This document shows positions 10,848 to 22,124 of a DNA stretch of 64,000 bases, in pieces; position 1 is the first letter of the stretch, and every line of letters starts with the position of its first letter. Position numbers and translations under genes: made by a program. The DNA comes from Athripsodes cinereus (taxonomy: Eukaryota; Arthropoda; Insecta; Trichoptera; Leptoceridae): contig OX388321.1 of the NCBI GenBank assembly GCA_947579605.1, forward strand, positions 13,941,614 through 14,005,613, given 5' to 3'. Below the pieces are notes generated by a model. That model was not told the origin of the DNA. It did not search any database and saw nothing but the letters and a program-made list of their open reading frames with translations.

Positions 10848-11400
10848 TACGATTCGCGGCCAGGCGAATCTCAAAAAAAACTCAAAAGATTTATTTAAAA
10901 TCACTTTATTAAAGTACAATGTTAATTGTTACACAATTGATTTTATTATTTATTGAATACTTTAAACACAATGATATTTAATTGATTACACAATACAATG
11001 CAATTTAGCACAAGACCAGGATTTAACAACAGGACTTATTATAATAAACTGATAAAGTAATAATTAACTGAACGACAGAATATTAACACTGAGCTGACTA
11101 ATTAGGTACTGACAACTGTTCCCAGTATGGAATACTTTATATAGTGTTTCCAGACATTGGTACCGTGTGCATAGGATTTGTGAATCATTGGAATGTACTA
11201 TTTTATTATAGTCGATATGCAAACATTCCCATGATCATATTACTGAGATTCTGATACGCGGACTTTCCCACGATCATGTTACTGGGATTCTCTGGTATGA
11301 TATAGGCTACTGTAGGTCTTATCATAACTCATATATAAATACACACAAACCTGACTTATGTATAGGTTGTCAATTATTATACAGTATATACCAGTTAACA
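10848..11400 (-). repeat. 5' LTR-like region of the errantivirus
   Basis: Read on the minus strand, a TATATAAAG box (about 11140) is followed downstream by several AATAAA-type signals (about 10960-10890) and then the primer-binding site, the order expected of an LTR. Near 11225-11300 a 40-bp unit (CATGATCATATTACTGAGATTCT) is repeated with changes. The outer edge near 11400 is a guess because no partner LTR exists for comparison. Confidence 0.55.
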
Positions 11401-12043
11401 CGGAATAAAATATTATGGTAGACAAATTTTATAACCATTTAATTTAAAATTCAAACATGTATATTGGGATAAATATACATTTTTTTACAACAATAATAAA
11501 TTCCTTATAAATGTACAGTAAAAATATTAATTCCCTCAAATTTGAGCAGAGCTCGTACTTTGAGGGATTGTTTAATCATTATGTTCATGTATATGTGCTC
11601 AATCAAAACTAAGTAAACAAAATATAAAATAAATCATTTTCGAATAAAATATAACAAAATAAAATAATTGATAAAGGTACCTACGTTTTCCAATTCAAAA
11701 TTAGGTTGATTTGCAAAAATTAATTGCAGATGAATGCAGACAAAACAGTTCTAAAGTAATCATAAAAATACACTATAAAATCAAATAGTATTAGACGTGG
11801 GGTAACTGTACGCACTTTTCAGTTGTGAGGCGATTAAAATAAAACTAGATGATATTAATATTCAATTGTAATTTATTATAAAATAATAATCATTTATTAG
11901 TCATAAAAAAATAATGAAAGTAGTTCGTAAACAAATAAAAAAAGAAAATGGTTAAGTTCTCCAGCAAGTCAAATGCGTACACTTGCCCTACGTGATGGAT
12001 AAGTGTACGCAACGTTCGGGGTAAGTGTACGCGTTGCGTGCAC

Positions 12044-13928
12044 TTACCCCGAAATACATAAATCGCAAATAAACTGGCCCTTATCATAACCTGTACATTC
12101 TTCGTGCCACCAAGACTGACACTTAAAACACTGTATCCAATCCTCTGAAGGTGGATCAACATATTTTTCCTTACATAATGGACATCAAAAGTTTTGACTT
12201 CGATTTTTTTGAGAAGTTCCTGGAGTATCAATTTTAGTTATCCCTTTACTGTTTTTTGCCCCTTTACCCTTTTTAAATCCACTTTGCAAGTCTTTCATTT
12301 TAAGTTTCTTACTAGTTTTGTCAATTTTGTTTTGTTTGTCTTCAAGTTTTTTTTATATGGACTGGTTGTAAGAATTTCTGATTTACAGGCATTCTGTCGT
12401 CGTTTTTGTAGATGCTGCGCTTTCGGTAAAGGACTTATCTCCATTAGTGGTATATGAGATAGATCATTGGTCGTTTCTTTTTCAGATATATCAGTAGATT
12501 GTGGGGTTATACATAGTTCAATGTTCACATTGCTTGCTACTTGGAGCTGTATCGGTGTTTCAGAGCAGTTCTCTCCTTGATGTGCCGATGTTTCATTCGA
12601 TGGTGTCATGGTTGAACATGTTGTGAAAATATCGGTTACAGACGCAGGAGCGAAATCTGCTTCTGTAAAGATTTCATTATTGAATGGATATATTCCACTA
12701 ATTTGAAATCCTGATGCTGCATTCCCAACCGTGGCAACTTTCTTGAAGGCTTTATCAAAGATTGAAACGATTCGGTATTGATTAATCGCTCTTCCAGGAT
12801 GCTGTGCCATCCATCTTTCACATTCAACAGCATATTGCCCTTTGAGAGGACTAAAAAATTAACGGTCTAGTGGTTGCATTTTATGGCTGCTATGTGGGGG
12901 CAGAGTTAGAGCTACGATTCCATGCTCTCTGCAATAGTTACTTGCACTTAAACTTATATGACTTAAGTGATTGTCAACAATTAATAATATCGGATTATCA
13001 GGATTTGGTCCCACGTTATCCTTAAAATGATGCAACCAATTGATATACAAGCCAGAGTTGACAAACCCTGAATCTGAAACCATTCCAATAGATCCAGCAG
13101 TTCCTCCGTCAAGAAGTTCTCCTTTCAAACGTTTCCGTGGAAAAATGAAAGCTGGTGGGACATAATTACCCGTTGCACTTACACAACAGATTACTGTTAC
13201 AGTCTGCCCACGTTCTCCGGAGACAATCTTGTTTACATTTTTTTTACCCTTTAAAGATATTACTCTTGGAGTTTTCTTTGGAACAGTGCTTATACCTGTC
13301 TCGTCCATATTATATATTCTTCCAGGTGGAAAATTGTACTTTTCCAAACATTCCTTTAAATTTGTGTAAAAGCGCTGGACTTGAACTTCATTAAAGCCAA
13401 TAGCTCTGGCAATACTGGTGGGTGTAGTCTGTCTCAAAGCTAATGATGGATTACGCTTTAAAAATGAGTAGACCCAATCTTTTCCCGCCATTTTAGCACT
13501 AGTATCAAACCTGTGTTTTATTTTATTTATTTCTGCATATTCATAGACTATTTTGCGTATCGTCAACATGGTTACGCCATAAAACATCTCGTCTGTAGCT
13601 TTGCAGTAATTTGCGATTTCAACCTAAAAGAGACGAGTTGAGAAAAATTAAGTTACAAGTTATTTTACTATTAATAAATACATTGACCAGCTTTTTTTCA
13701 ATAAATACTTGCCTCTTGAACAGGTGTAAAAGTTGCCTGATATCGGCCCATTGATATTGCACTAGTATTTAATTTTAATCGTTTTCGCAAAGTGCACTCA
13801 TTAATTCCAAGAATGTCTGCTGCAGCTCGCTTGCTTTTACCTTCTTCCAACAATTTCTTTGCAGCATCAATTTGTTCTTGTGTCCAAACTTTGCGATCTG
13901 GGTGCTTTCTTACATAGTTTCGTGGCAT
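12044..13928 (-). pseudogene. Tigger-like transposase of element B, with one intron
   Basis: Exon 1 (13928-13713) encodes a psq helix-turn-helix (MPRNYVRKHPDRKVWTQEQ, with SKRAAADILGINECTLRKRL). After an 89-bp intron the frame goes on with YNMDETG (first Asp), LLIVDNHLSH (second) and MQPLD (third). A TAA follows two codons after MQPLD (near 12856). The frame continues from FFSPLKGQ to 12295, then shifts. The C-terminal PHD finger (CPLC, CFKC, WWHEEC, CDLC) is readable at about 12210-12044, after a further TGA. The damage consists of two in-frame stops and at least one frameshift. Confidence 0.85.
13624..13712 (-). other. 89-bp GC-AG intron in transposase B
   Basis: On the minus strand the exon ends GTTCAAGAG and is followed by GCAAGTATT; the 3' end is TCTCTTTTAG before GTTGAAATC. 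Splicing joins TFTPVQE to VEIANYCKATDEMFYG, matching the uninterrupted homologous region of elements A and E. The donor is GC rather than GT. Confidence 0.7.
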
Positions 13929-14767
13929 GTTTAACTACAAAAAGGTTAGCGTGGTTGCATTATAACATTATATCATATAAGTTTTATATAAGATCATATT
14001 TATCTAAATATGGGGCAAGTGTATGCAGCGTACCTACACTTGTCCCCGTACACTTACCCCACGGCGCCTCGATGCAAGAAAAATAAAAAATACGGCAAAT
14101 GGTTGTTAGTATGAGACGCTGCATTATTTACCCATAAGAACAATATTATATTATGAAATATTACAATAAAACATCTCGCTCTCGGATAAGAGACCACGAG
14201 AGAATACATGAATGAATTTCATAGAAAAAAAATTAGAAAACACCGCAAGAAAATCATTTACCTGTCAATTTTTTCTTTCAACGCGCAGAACAGAGAACAC
14301 ACAACCTACTACGAACAACCGTGAAGCGCGACTAATTTCATCTATAAGCACTGCAGAAACTGTCACCGCTTCCTCACAAACTTCACTGCGTACACTTACA
14401 CTGCGCGTACGGTTACCCAACATGACTCTATATAAAAATAAGTCACCTAGTTAAAGTGTACATACAAAAATGTATCCGAAACCACAAAATTTAGAATCTT
14501 AGCCAAAGAATAGAATCTAAAATAAATAAAATTCAAAAATAGTTTGAAAAAGACGTAGCCAATCTGTAACAATATAATTTTGAATATTATTATAAAACAT
14601 CACCCTGCACTGAGACCATAACAGCTTTTGGCCAAGGCGGTCTCAGCAGGAAAAATGAAAAAACAAAAAACAGAAATGCCAAGTCAAGAAAAAAAAGATA
14701 TCATCAAAAAGAGACAATCAAAGGAGAATCTTTATCCTGGCGATAAAGTCATTGTATGTTATGTTGA

Positions 14768-16284
14768 GAGCCAAGTGCGGTAAGGCGGTTGGGTATGATT
14801 GTGTTTCAACTGAGCTCATCAAGTCTGGTGGATCGAAGACCCTCACATGGTGCCTAGAGCTATTCAACACCTGTTGGAGAGAAGGCACTACTCCGGAGGA
14901 CTGGAGGAAAGCCATCATCTGTCCGCTGTATAAGGGGAAAGGTGCTAGGCTTGAGTGCGGAAGCTATCGGGCTATTAGCTTGCTGAGCTCAGTAGGTAAA
15001 CTGTACGGAAGAATTTTGATTGAGAGAGTTCGAAAGACTACTGAGTGTAAGGTATGGGATGCGCAAGGAGCTTTTTTAAATGGTAGAGGGTGTGCCGATC
15101 AGATCTTTTCCCTAAGGATGATCGTAGAAAAGTTTTTGGAGCTTTTTTGCGCGTTCGTTGACTTGGAGAAGGCATATGATCGTGTGGACCGAGAAAGACT
15201 GTGGCGCGTGCTGTCGGAGTATGGAGTGAGTACACAGTTGATACGCGCAATATCTTCACTTTACGTGGGGAGTTCCGCTTGTGTGAGGGTAAACAATACC
15301 CTCTCGGAGTGGTTTACCCGCACTAAAGGAGTGAAGCAAGGTTGTGTTATGTCTCCGTGGCTATTCAATCTATTTTTTGACTTCTGTATGCGACCTTTGA
15401 AAGGGATGAATGTAGGTGTTGAACTGAATGGAAATCGAGTGAATGCTTTGATGTATGCAGACGATTTAGTCTTAATGGCTGAGAATGAAAGTGACTTACA
15501 AGATATTGTTTCGTGTGTGTATGATAGCTGTAGTGCAAATGGGTTAAAAATGAATGTCGCGAAGACGAAAGTAATGGTGTTTGAAAGAGAGAGTGAAAGA
15601 ACGGTATGTGAAATAAAGGTTGACGTTGAATGTTTAGAGCAAGTGAATGAGTATGTCTATTTGGGAAGTCTGTTTGCGAGGGATGGAAGATTTGATAAGG
15701 ACATTGAAAGAAGAAAAGTCGCCGGTGCTAGAGTGAATGGTGCACTTCGACCCATTGTTAGCAATAGCAGTGTGTCGAACATGGCAAAAATGCTAGTGCA
15801 CAATACCATTCTGGTACCGACACTTATGTATGCAAGCGAAACTTGGACGTGGTTGAAAAAGGATGAGAGTGGAATAAATGCTGTGGAAATGCGTTCACTG
15901 AGAAGAATGGTTGGTAAAACGTTGCGAGATAGAGTGAAGAATGAGGATATCAGGAGAATGAGCGGATGTGTGAAGAGTGTTGTGGACAGAATGCGTGTAA
16001 ACAAGTTGAGATGGTTTGGACATGTTGAGCGAATGCAAGATGAAAGGATGACGAAGAGGATGTATTTATCTGAAAGAAGGGGTGTGAGGAAGCGCGGACG
16101 TCCAAGAACCACGTGGCTTGATCACGTGGACCAAATTCTTAAGGACGGACGCGTGCTGAGTAAGAGAAATCGGCGTGCATGTATGAGAAACTGGATGAAT
16201 GTAGAGGAAGCGAAAGAAGTATGTAAGGATAGATCAATATGGCGTTCCGTTCTCTCTGCCTACCCCTCCTGGGACATGGCGTGA
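14768..16284 (+). pseudogene. LINE reverse transcriptase, N-terminally truncated
   Basis: The true element sequence starts at AKCGKAVGYDCVSTELI; the few codons before it belong to the target site. RT motifs follow in order: SYRAISLLSSVGKLYGRIL, FVDLEKAYDRVDRERLW, GVKQGCVMSPWLFNLF and MYADDLVLMA. The C-terminal part has KLRWFGHVERM and a GRPRTTW segment common in RTE/Proto2-like elements. The frame is open to the natural stop at 16284, but the endonuclease and first RT motifs are gone. The clade is not certain. Confidence 0.8.
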
Positions 16285-16304
16285 GGGTATAGTATAGTAT
16301 AGTA
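14768..16304 (+). mobile_element. 5'-truncated non-LTR retrotransposon with 12-bp TSD
   Basis: The insert is flanked by perfect 12-bp repeats ATGTTATGTTGA at 14756-14767 and 16305-16316. The 3' end is a TATAG tail (GTATAGTATAGTATAGTA). It carries the C-terminal 500 residues of the polymerase. It sits in the last codons of the jockey-like LINE. Confidence 0.9.
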
Positions 16305-16483
16305 ATGTTATGTTGAAAATATCGACATGAACATTCAAATTATTAAACAATTTTATAGCCTTTCCGGCAGGAGAGTTTGGTATTATGTTTGTTCTGCTAC
16401 CAGGGGGGTAAAAAAGTAAATGCTGTCGAGAACGATTGAACGATACTGGGACGTAGATACAAAACTCACTCAAAATCATTGGA

Positions 16484-17125
16484 TTACTTATAAAGCCACT
16501 CAAGAGTTTGAAAAAATGTCTCGCACAATATACCTACATCCCGACGGTGCATCAGCGTATCATATCCCAGACAACCCAGTATGAAAGAAGATGGAAACAA
16601 ATAAGAATAGTATCCAAATGTATAGAAGTAAATCATTCTTAAACACCTTTTCTGGACCTTCTCCAACATTAGACAATATCTAGCCTCGCAAGGGTTCCAT
16701 ATAACTGAAGCCGATTCTAAGATGCTGCGAACCAAAAAATCATACAGCAACCCAATAGTATTAGGCTCACGAAAATGTCTTGAATGTCTTAGCACGAAAC
16801 CAAGAACTTTAGTAGCTTTGTCGGTTATGTCACTGATATGAAGTCCAAAACGAAAGTCCTGAGTGAATGTGACCCCAAGATCTCTACAGTCCTCGACTCG
16901 AGTTAGTAATAATCCATTCATATGATAATCGTACATCAAAGGCTGTCTGGATCTTGAGTACGTCATGATTGTGCACTTTTTGACGCTGAACGGAAGTTTA
17001 TTGATTTTGGACCATTCGACAACAGCATGTATATCCGCCTGCAACTCAAGAGCATTCTCAAAACACCCTATACTCCGGAAAATTTTCAAATCATCAGCGA
17101 ATAGGAGATATATAGAAAATTGTAA
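16484..17125 (-). pseudogene. jockey-like reverse transcriptase, C-terminal half
   Basis: From LLFADDLKIFRSIG (palm motif C, here FADD) the frame runs through WSKINKLPFSVKKCTIM, RVEDCRDLGVTF and LVRSILESASVIWNP, a pattern typical of the jockey/CR1 group of LINE polymerases. The frame ends at 16484 and the protein tail continues in another frame to 16317, then in 14755-14718. The upstream part of the ORF (17239-17125) is unrelated low-complexity sequence. The copy cannot be active. Confidence 0.75.
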
Positions 17126-17753
17126 GCCAATTATAGCAATGATAAAAATATGCATATGCACACACAAAAAAAAAAAACATAATATATATAAAAATAACAA
17201 TATACATAGACAATAGTAAAAAAATGTATAACTGTTCATAATGGTAAATAAATTGAATAGATTTTCAATTCTTATGTACCTTCATTAAAAAATTTCGTTA
17301 AATTTTACCAATACAATTTAAAATTAAATAAATATAATTATTTATAGTATAATTTGAGGAGAGATGGACCACTTTTTTTTCATGTATCGTAACTTTATAT
17401 AGTTTGGAAATAAAATCGCATATTATTTTTATTTTCATACCTTTATTAATAATATAATAAGAAATAATGAAATAAATCAAGTTTGTGAACAATTAAAAAT
17501 GTAGTAAATTAATAAAAATAAACTGCCTTCGGTCCATCTCTCCCGAGAAGGCAGGTGAGATGGACCACCTTGTGTGGGAAAGATGGACCAAGAAAATCTA
17601 ACTAAAAAAGAAAAGTGATAACTTCAAATTGCCAATTTCCATTAATAAACAATAACATTTGGAAGTTAAATAAATATAATCACCATAAGGATAAACATAA
17701 AGGATAACAATTGGCACATTAAAATGGAATGAAAAAAAACGGTAATACACATT

Positions 17754-19073
17754 TTATTTAGCGCGTCCATTAAGAGTGACCCCACATCTATCGCACATAT
17801 CGGAGAAAGAGCTACAATTTTCATGAAACCAGCGTTCGCATATGGTACAATTTATCCATTCTTGGTTCAATCGCGTTTGCCCATATAGCTCTCCGCATTC
17901 TGCACATTCATTTTCGTCCCAGATAAGGTCAAGGTCGCTGTCATCATGAAGGCTAATAACACTACTCGTAGATGTGTCAGAGCTATCTTGCCTTTCTTGT
18001 GTTTTCCTCTCTTTCTTACTATTTTTTTTCTTAGGAATATTTTTTTTCTTTTCAGATTGTTTTTTGTCTTTCTTTTCCTGTTTTATTTTTAATGTTTTCT
18101 TTTTCATACTCAGCGTCGAAATATTTTCAGGAGAAGTTAAGATTTCTGCGACGTTCCTCGATCGTTTCCTAACATTTTTAACTTTTTCAACGTTCGGAAT
18201 CGGTGAAACAATCTCAAGTATTTTTCCAGGAGTCAGATCAATACTTTTGCCTAGGGTTGAGTCTTGTTCAAATGAATTTTGGTTCGTGTTTTGTAATCCA
18301 GAAGTAGAAGGTTTTGAATGTATGCTTTGAAGTTCAAACGCAGATAGTGATGGAATAGTAATTGCATTCGTTGAGGTTCCTTCATCGGTCTTCTCTTGAC
18401 TTAAATTCAAAAAAGCATAATCCGGAATAGCTTGTGGATTGAATGGTGCTAGACCTGTAGCTGAAAAAGCTGATATTCCATTTTGAACAGTTGCAGCCCT
18501 GGGCCAAGCAGTTCCCAATAACTTTCCAAACTGTAAGCGGTTAATTTTTCTATTTGGATTATTTTTAATAAAAGTATTGCAGCTTTCGTAAAAATATGAT
18601 TTAAGTGCCTTAAAAAAAGCACGATCAAGGGGCTGCAGGAAATGCGTTGTATGACTGGGGAGACATATCATGATTACGTCGTTTTCAGAAGCGAATTCCA
18701 GGGTTTTAACTGAGCTGGTATGTGATGTGTGTCCATCGACTATTAGTAGAATTTTTCCAGGAGGCTTACGAGGTAAAAAGTGGTTTTTTAGCCAATCAAA
18801 AAATAAATCGGCGTTGACGTATGCTGATTTCTCACACATTACAATTTTCGAACCAGGTGGCATCCCATCTGAAAATTCGTCTTTGCAGTTTTTGCCTTTG
18901 AAGATACAATATGGTGGTAAAAACACACCTTCACCATTGCAACATGCAAGAAGTGAAATAGTTTCACCTTTTTCTCCGGATGTGATAGACGTAACATTTT
19001 TTGACCCCTTTTGAGCGATCACATATCCCGTCCTATTGTTCAGCTGCAACCCAGTCTCGTCCATATTGTAGAT
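17754..19073 (-). pseudogene. transposase of element C, DDE domain and PHD finger
   Basis: This is the C-terminal part of the interrupted transposase. The first Asp is in IYNMDETGLQ directly at the junction (residue 185 of the joined protein), the second in LLIVDGHTSH, and the third in LQPLDRAFFKALK, 36 residues later. A Ser/Lys-rich basic region leads to a PHD finger (CAECGE, CTICERWFHENC, CDRCG) that ends at 17754. The apparent codons upstream of 19073 belong to the insert. It is closest to element A in the window. Confidence 0.88.
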
Positions 19074-19093
19074 CTGCAGTGTTACTCTGGATA

Positions 19094-20757
19094 TATATAA
19101 TGAGTTACAATCCATTGGATTGGTCTGCAACGAGTTTTGACTTATTTCTCCACTCCTCCCTATTCTCAGCCAGTCTCTTCAACTCCATATATGAGCCACA
19201 GCTCATGTCCCTCTTCAGTTGGTCCATATAGGCGTCTCTCGGTCGACCTCTGCCATTTGTGCCTTCGGTCCTGCCCTCTGCGATTGCGATGAGCAGTCCT
19301 GGGTGCCTGATGTTGTGGCCAATCCAATTAGCTCGTTGTTGGCAGATTCTTTTGAGGAGTTGCCTTTTTTCGCCAACCCTGGTTAACACTTCTTCGTTTT
19401 CGACGTGTTCCGACCAATGAATCTTCAGCATGCGTCTATAACACCACATTTCAAATGCCGCTAACCGTCCGCTTTCCCTCTTACTGATGGTCCACGTCTC
19501 GCATCCATATAGCAGAATGCTCCACACAAAGGCTTTAGTGAGATTCTTCCTCACGCTTAGATCAATATTAGGGGATTCTAATATTTTGGATTTTTTGTTA
19601 AAGGCAATTCGTGCCTGGTTTATTCTGCTCACAATTTCTGATTTGGAGCGTCCGTCCTGGTTTATTCTGCTGCCCAAGTACACGAATTCTCTTACTTGTT
19701 TGATGCTCACTCCATTTATGGCAATGTTCGCAGTCGCTTCCTCCCTTCCAACGACCATACATTTTGTTTTATCTTTATTTATTTTCATGTTGTACTTTGA
19801 CAACAGTATACTTTCCATTTTTCCTAAGGCTTCGTTCAGCTCCATCTCGGAGTCTGCGAGCAGTGCTATGTCGTCAGCATATCTAATCATGTCAACCTTT
19901 TTCCCATTTATTTTTACTCCTGTCCAATTCTTCATTTCTTCTCTGAGTTCATCAATAGCTTGCTGTATATAGCAGTTAAAGAGTGCTGGCGACATTGAGC
20001 ATCCCTGTCTTACACCTTGTTCTACTCTCGCTTCTGCGCAGCTCTCTCCGCTTTTAATTACAGCCATTTCATTCTTGTATAGGCTCCAGATTGCTCTTCT
20101 GTCCTTATAGCTCATTCCTATCTGGTTTAGAGTCTTAAAAAGTTGTTCCCATTCTACTTTATCGAATGCTTTTTCAAGGTCGATGAATGCTACATACGTG
20201 TTTCTATTCACTGTTATTCTCTTTTCAAGAACAAGTCTTAGACTCAGAATTGCATCTCTTGTACCTGTCTCTTTGCGGAATCCAAATTGATCTTCTGAAA
20301 GTGTTTCGTTTATTTTATTTTCCGCCCTTTTCATTATAATGTTGGTGAGTATCTTTGAAGCGTGTGATATCATGCTTAATGTTCTGTGTTGTTCGCACTT
20401 TGTCGTGCCTGTTTTCTTAGGTAGCGCTCGTATCAGACATTTGGCGAAGTCCTCAGGTATCTCTCCTGTGTTATATATTTTGCAGACAAGCTTATACAAA
20501 GTGTCAAGCATGCCGCTTCCTGCGCATTTAAGCAGCTCTGATGGAATTAGGTCAATACCTGGTGCTTTGCCGTCTTTCAATTTTGATAAGGCATTATCAA
20601 ATTCACTTCTTAGGATATCATCTCCATTATTTTCTTTGTCATATTCTGTTTCCAGTGCTTTACTTTCCTCAAGTATGTTCTTTCCTTTGTAAAGTTGTTC
20701 TAGGTATTCTTTCCACCTTTTGACGATCAATTCATCCTCAAACAGAAGTTTGCCGTT
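19094..20757 (-). mobile_element. RTE-clade LINE copy 1, 5'-truncated
   Basis: A short repeat TGGATA lies at both edges (19088-19093 and 20758-20763), and the 3' end carries an AT-rich tail (TATATATA). The body is nearly the same as bases 54648-56310 of the full RTE copy on the plus strand. Similarity starts at AAAACGGCAAACT, marking the truncation point. It is inserted just inside the left end of the Harbinger-like element. Confidence 0.85.
19105..20757 (-). pseudogene. RTE reverse transcriptase, N-terminally truncated
   Basis: About 550 residues are open from the truncation point to the stop. RT motifs include KDGKAPGIDLIPSELLK, FIDLEKAFDKVEWEQLF, GVRQGCSMSPALFNCY and IRYADDIALLADSE. The C-terminus has RANWIGHNIRHPGLLIA and GRGRPRDAYMDQ. 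The apurinic endonuclease domain is missing. It is almost residue-for-residue the same as the RT part of the copy at 53413-56313, so both are recent. Confidence 0.9.
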
Positions 20758-21039
20758 TTGGATACTCGATCCCAATCACAAAATCGTAAAATTTCAAAAT
20801 GGTACTCTTGAAATTCGACGCTAGCGCCGGATCGCATTGGAATCGAGTGTTGATTTGAAGAAGATGTGAAATCGTGTAAAATTTGAAAATTGGTACTCTT
20901 GACGTCGTTTTGACAGTAACTCGATTTCGTGGGATTGTGTTGAAATCGACTTACTGTCATTACATACACGATCGCAAGAAAGTAACTTTTTTGGAATCGA
21001 GAAGAAGTAATTTATTAAATTACTTTAAAAAATGGCTCG

Positions 21040-21240
21040 TTTGGCATTATTTTTTTATAAATTTGGAAAACCGGCATCAAGTTAATATTCGTCAGCGAAA
21101 GAATTTGCGTAGAATAGCAAGATATTCGCAAAATGTGTCTAGCATGAGTGGTGGGGAATTTGTAGTAAATCATAGAATATCAAAAGAAATGTTTCAGGAG
21201 TTGTGTTTCAGAATATCAAAAAATATGTTTCAAGAGTAAA
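21040..21240 (+). pseudogene. Harbinger-type nuclease N-terminal scrap
   Basis: In one frame the plus strand reads RKNLRRIARYSQNVSSMSGG followed by EFVVNHRISKEMFQEL. This resembles the segment before the nuclease domain of HARBI1-like transposases (a phenylalanine-rich FxxxyRls.xxf pattern). No catalytic DDE part is found downstream, so only a fragment remains. Identification is tentative. Confidence 0.45.
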
Positions 21241-21369
21241 TTATTTAGAATTCTTTGTAAGTTGTTTATGCAGCTCATGACTTACATAGGTATACAAGCC
21301 AGACATGCATTAGCTGTGGAATTCACATCATAGACGAATTGAAAGTACACGTTTCATGTATTTACATAC

Positions 21370-21690
21370 ATATCATCATCATCGCCCTCAACGCTCCTCT
21401 CGGGAGAACAGGGCAGAAACCAGCCTCATCTATTCAGAGCGTCTCTTTGCCAATCACGTCACCTCTTCCCACGAAATTCCCTGCGCTCAGATGTCGTTGT
21501 CACAGGAACAGTGTATTGTGAAAGAGGGACGCTCGGGCCGACGGAAGAACAGTGCTTATTTTGGCCAACTATCATTGGGCATTCTCAGAGCATGTCCCAG
21601 CCAGGACCATCGTCTCTCCTGTATCACAGCATCATTTGTGACATGTTCATACCATTTTACACCCAAAATCCTCCTAAGACATTAGTTTAC
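21370..21690 (-). pseudogene. LINE C-terminal fragment inside the Harbinger-like element
   Basis: The minus strand reads GVKWYEHVTNDAVIQERRWS followed by WLGHALRMPNDSWPK. The RRWSWLGHALRMP pattern is typical of the C-terminal end of RTE-related LINE polyproteins. A stop follows. The plus-strand string TCGCCCTCAACGCTCCTCTC nearby recurs in altered form near 57330, so it is repetitive DNA. Confidence 0.5.
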
Positions 21691-21917
21691 AAAACTTAGT
21701 ATCTATAAATTATATGTATATATACTATCTATGTATATATTATAGAATATGTAAACTCTCAAGGTTTGTAAAAATAACAAAATTGTAATTGTGTAATACA
21801 TAATAATTTTATTGACTATTATACTTGATAATGAAGTTATTTAAAAAAAATACTATGTACAAAATAAAAACCATTAAGACATCATGCTTAATAAACAAGT
21901 ATTTTTCTATTCTAAAA

Positions 21918-22124
21918 CTAATTTCTACTGCATATTGTCTTTGCAATCTTCCTCAAGGCTGATGATACTTGAACAGACTCTGTACGAATGGCAGCACTCC
22001 TTTCATTTAAAGATTCGGCACACTGCACCAATTTTTCAGCAGCTATTTTAAACGCAATCACCGCTAAGCACTCTGCTTTCACCCGTTTTTCTTCGATTAA
22101 TACGAGTTGCTCTCGTTGTTCCAA
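21918..22124 (-). pseudogene. small helical ORF, possibly Harbinger second protein remnant
   Basis: This is a 68-residue Ala/Glu-rich helical ORF (EQREQLVLIEEKRVKAECLA). Harbinger elements carry a second, Myb/MADF-like DNA-binding protein whose C-terminal end is often such a helix, and its place inside the element fits. No domain is recognisable, so this is a guess from context. Confidence 0.3.

Larger units (their letters stand above)
6850..11400 (-). mobile_element. Errantivirus-type (Ty3/gypsy group) LTR element remnant
   Basis: Read on the minus strand: an LTR-like region (about 11400-10848), a primer-binding site, a leader with a 24-bp minisatellite, gag, protease, integrase and what may be the start of env. 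Reverse transcriptase and RNase H are absent between protease and integrase, and I see no second LTR near 6.8 kb. The copy therefore has an internal deletion and a truncated 3' side. The ends given are approximate. Confidence 0.75.
11798..14420 (-). mobile_element. Tigger-like DNA transposon B, decayed
   Basis: The inverted ends GGGGTAACTGTACGC (from 11799) and TGGGTAACCGTACGC (inverted, ending at about 14419) bound a transposase pseudogene. Copies of a (T)GTACGC/GTGTACGC motif cluster inside both ends, for example at 11988-12050 and 14380-14410. A clear TA target duplication is not visible. It is a sister family of element E by protein and by subterminal motif. Confidence 0.75.
14590..17125 (-). 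mobile_element. jockey-like LINE, 5'-truncated, interrupted by another LINE
   Basis: The reverse-transcriptase part starts at the LLFADDLKIF box (about 17115) and runs through the thumb region to the C-terminus. A 5' truncation at about 17125 removed the rest. After a shift near 16490 the protein tail (RTNIIPNSPAGKAIKLFNNL) reaches 16317, where the LINE at 14768-16304 is inserted. It resumes at 14755 and stops at 14718 (ITYNDFIARIKILL). A short 3' UTR extends to about 14590. Confidence 0.75.

Noticed and set aside
11225..11300. Second minisatellite
   Set aside because: Only two diverged copies of a 40-bp unit inside the LTR-like region; noted there rather than listed apart.
17125..17239. N-terminal membrane segment of a 251-residue protein
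   Set aside because: Upstream part of an RT fragment ORF; it is AT-rich sequence outside the 5'-truncated LINE.
18670..19014. Plus-strand ORFs opposite the Tigger and LINE genes (also 2143-3104, 19487-19972, 54145-55890)
   Set aside because: They mirror the coding strand of clear transposase or RT genes and have no motifs of their own.
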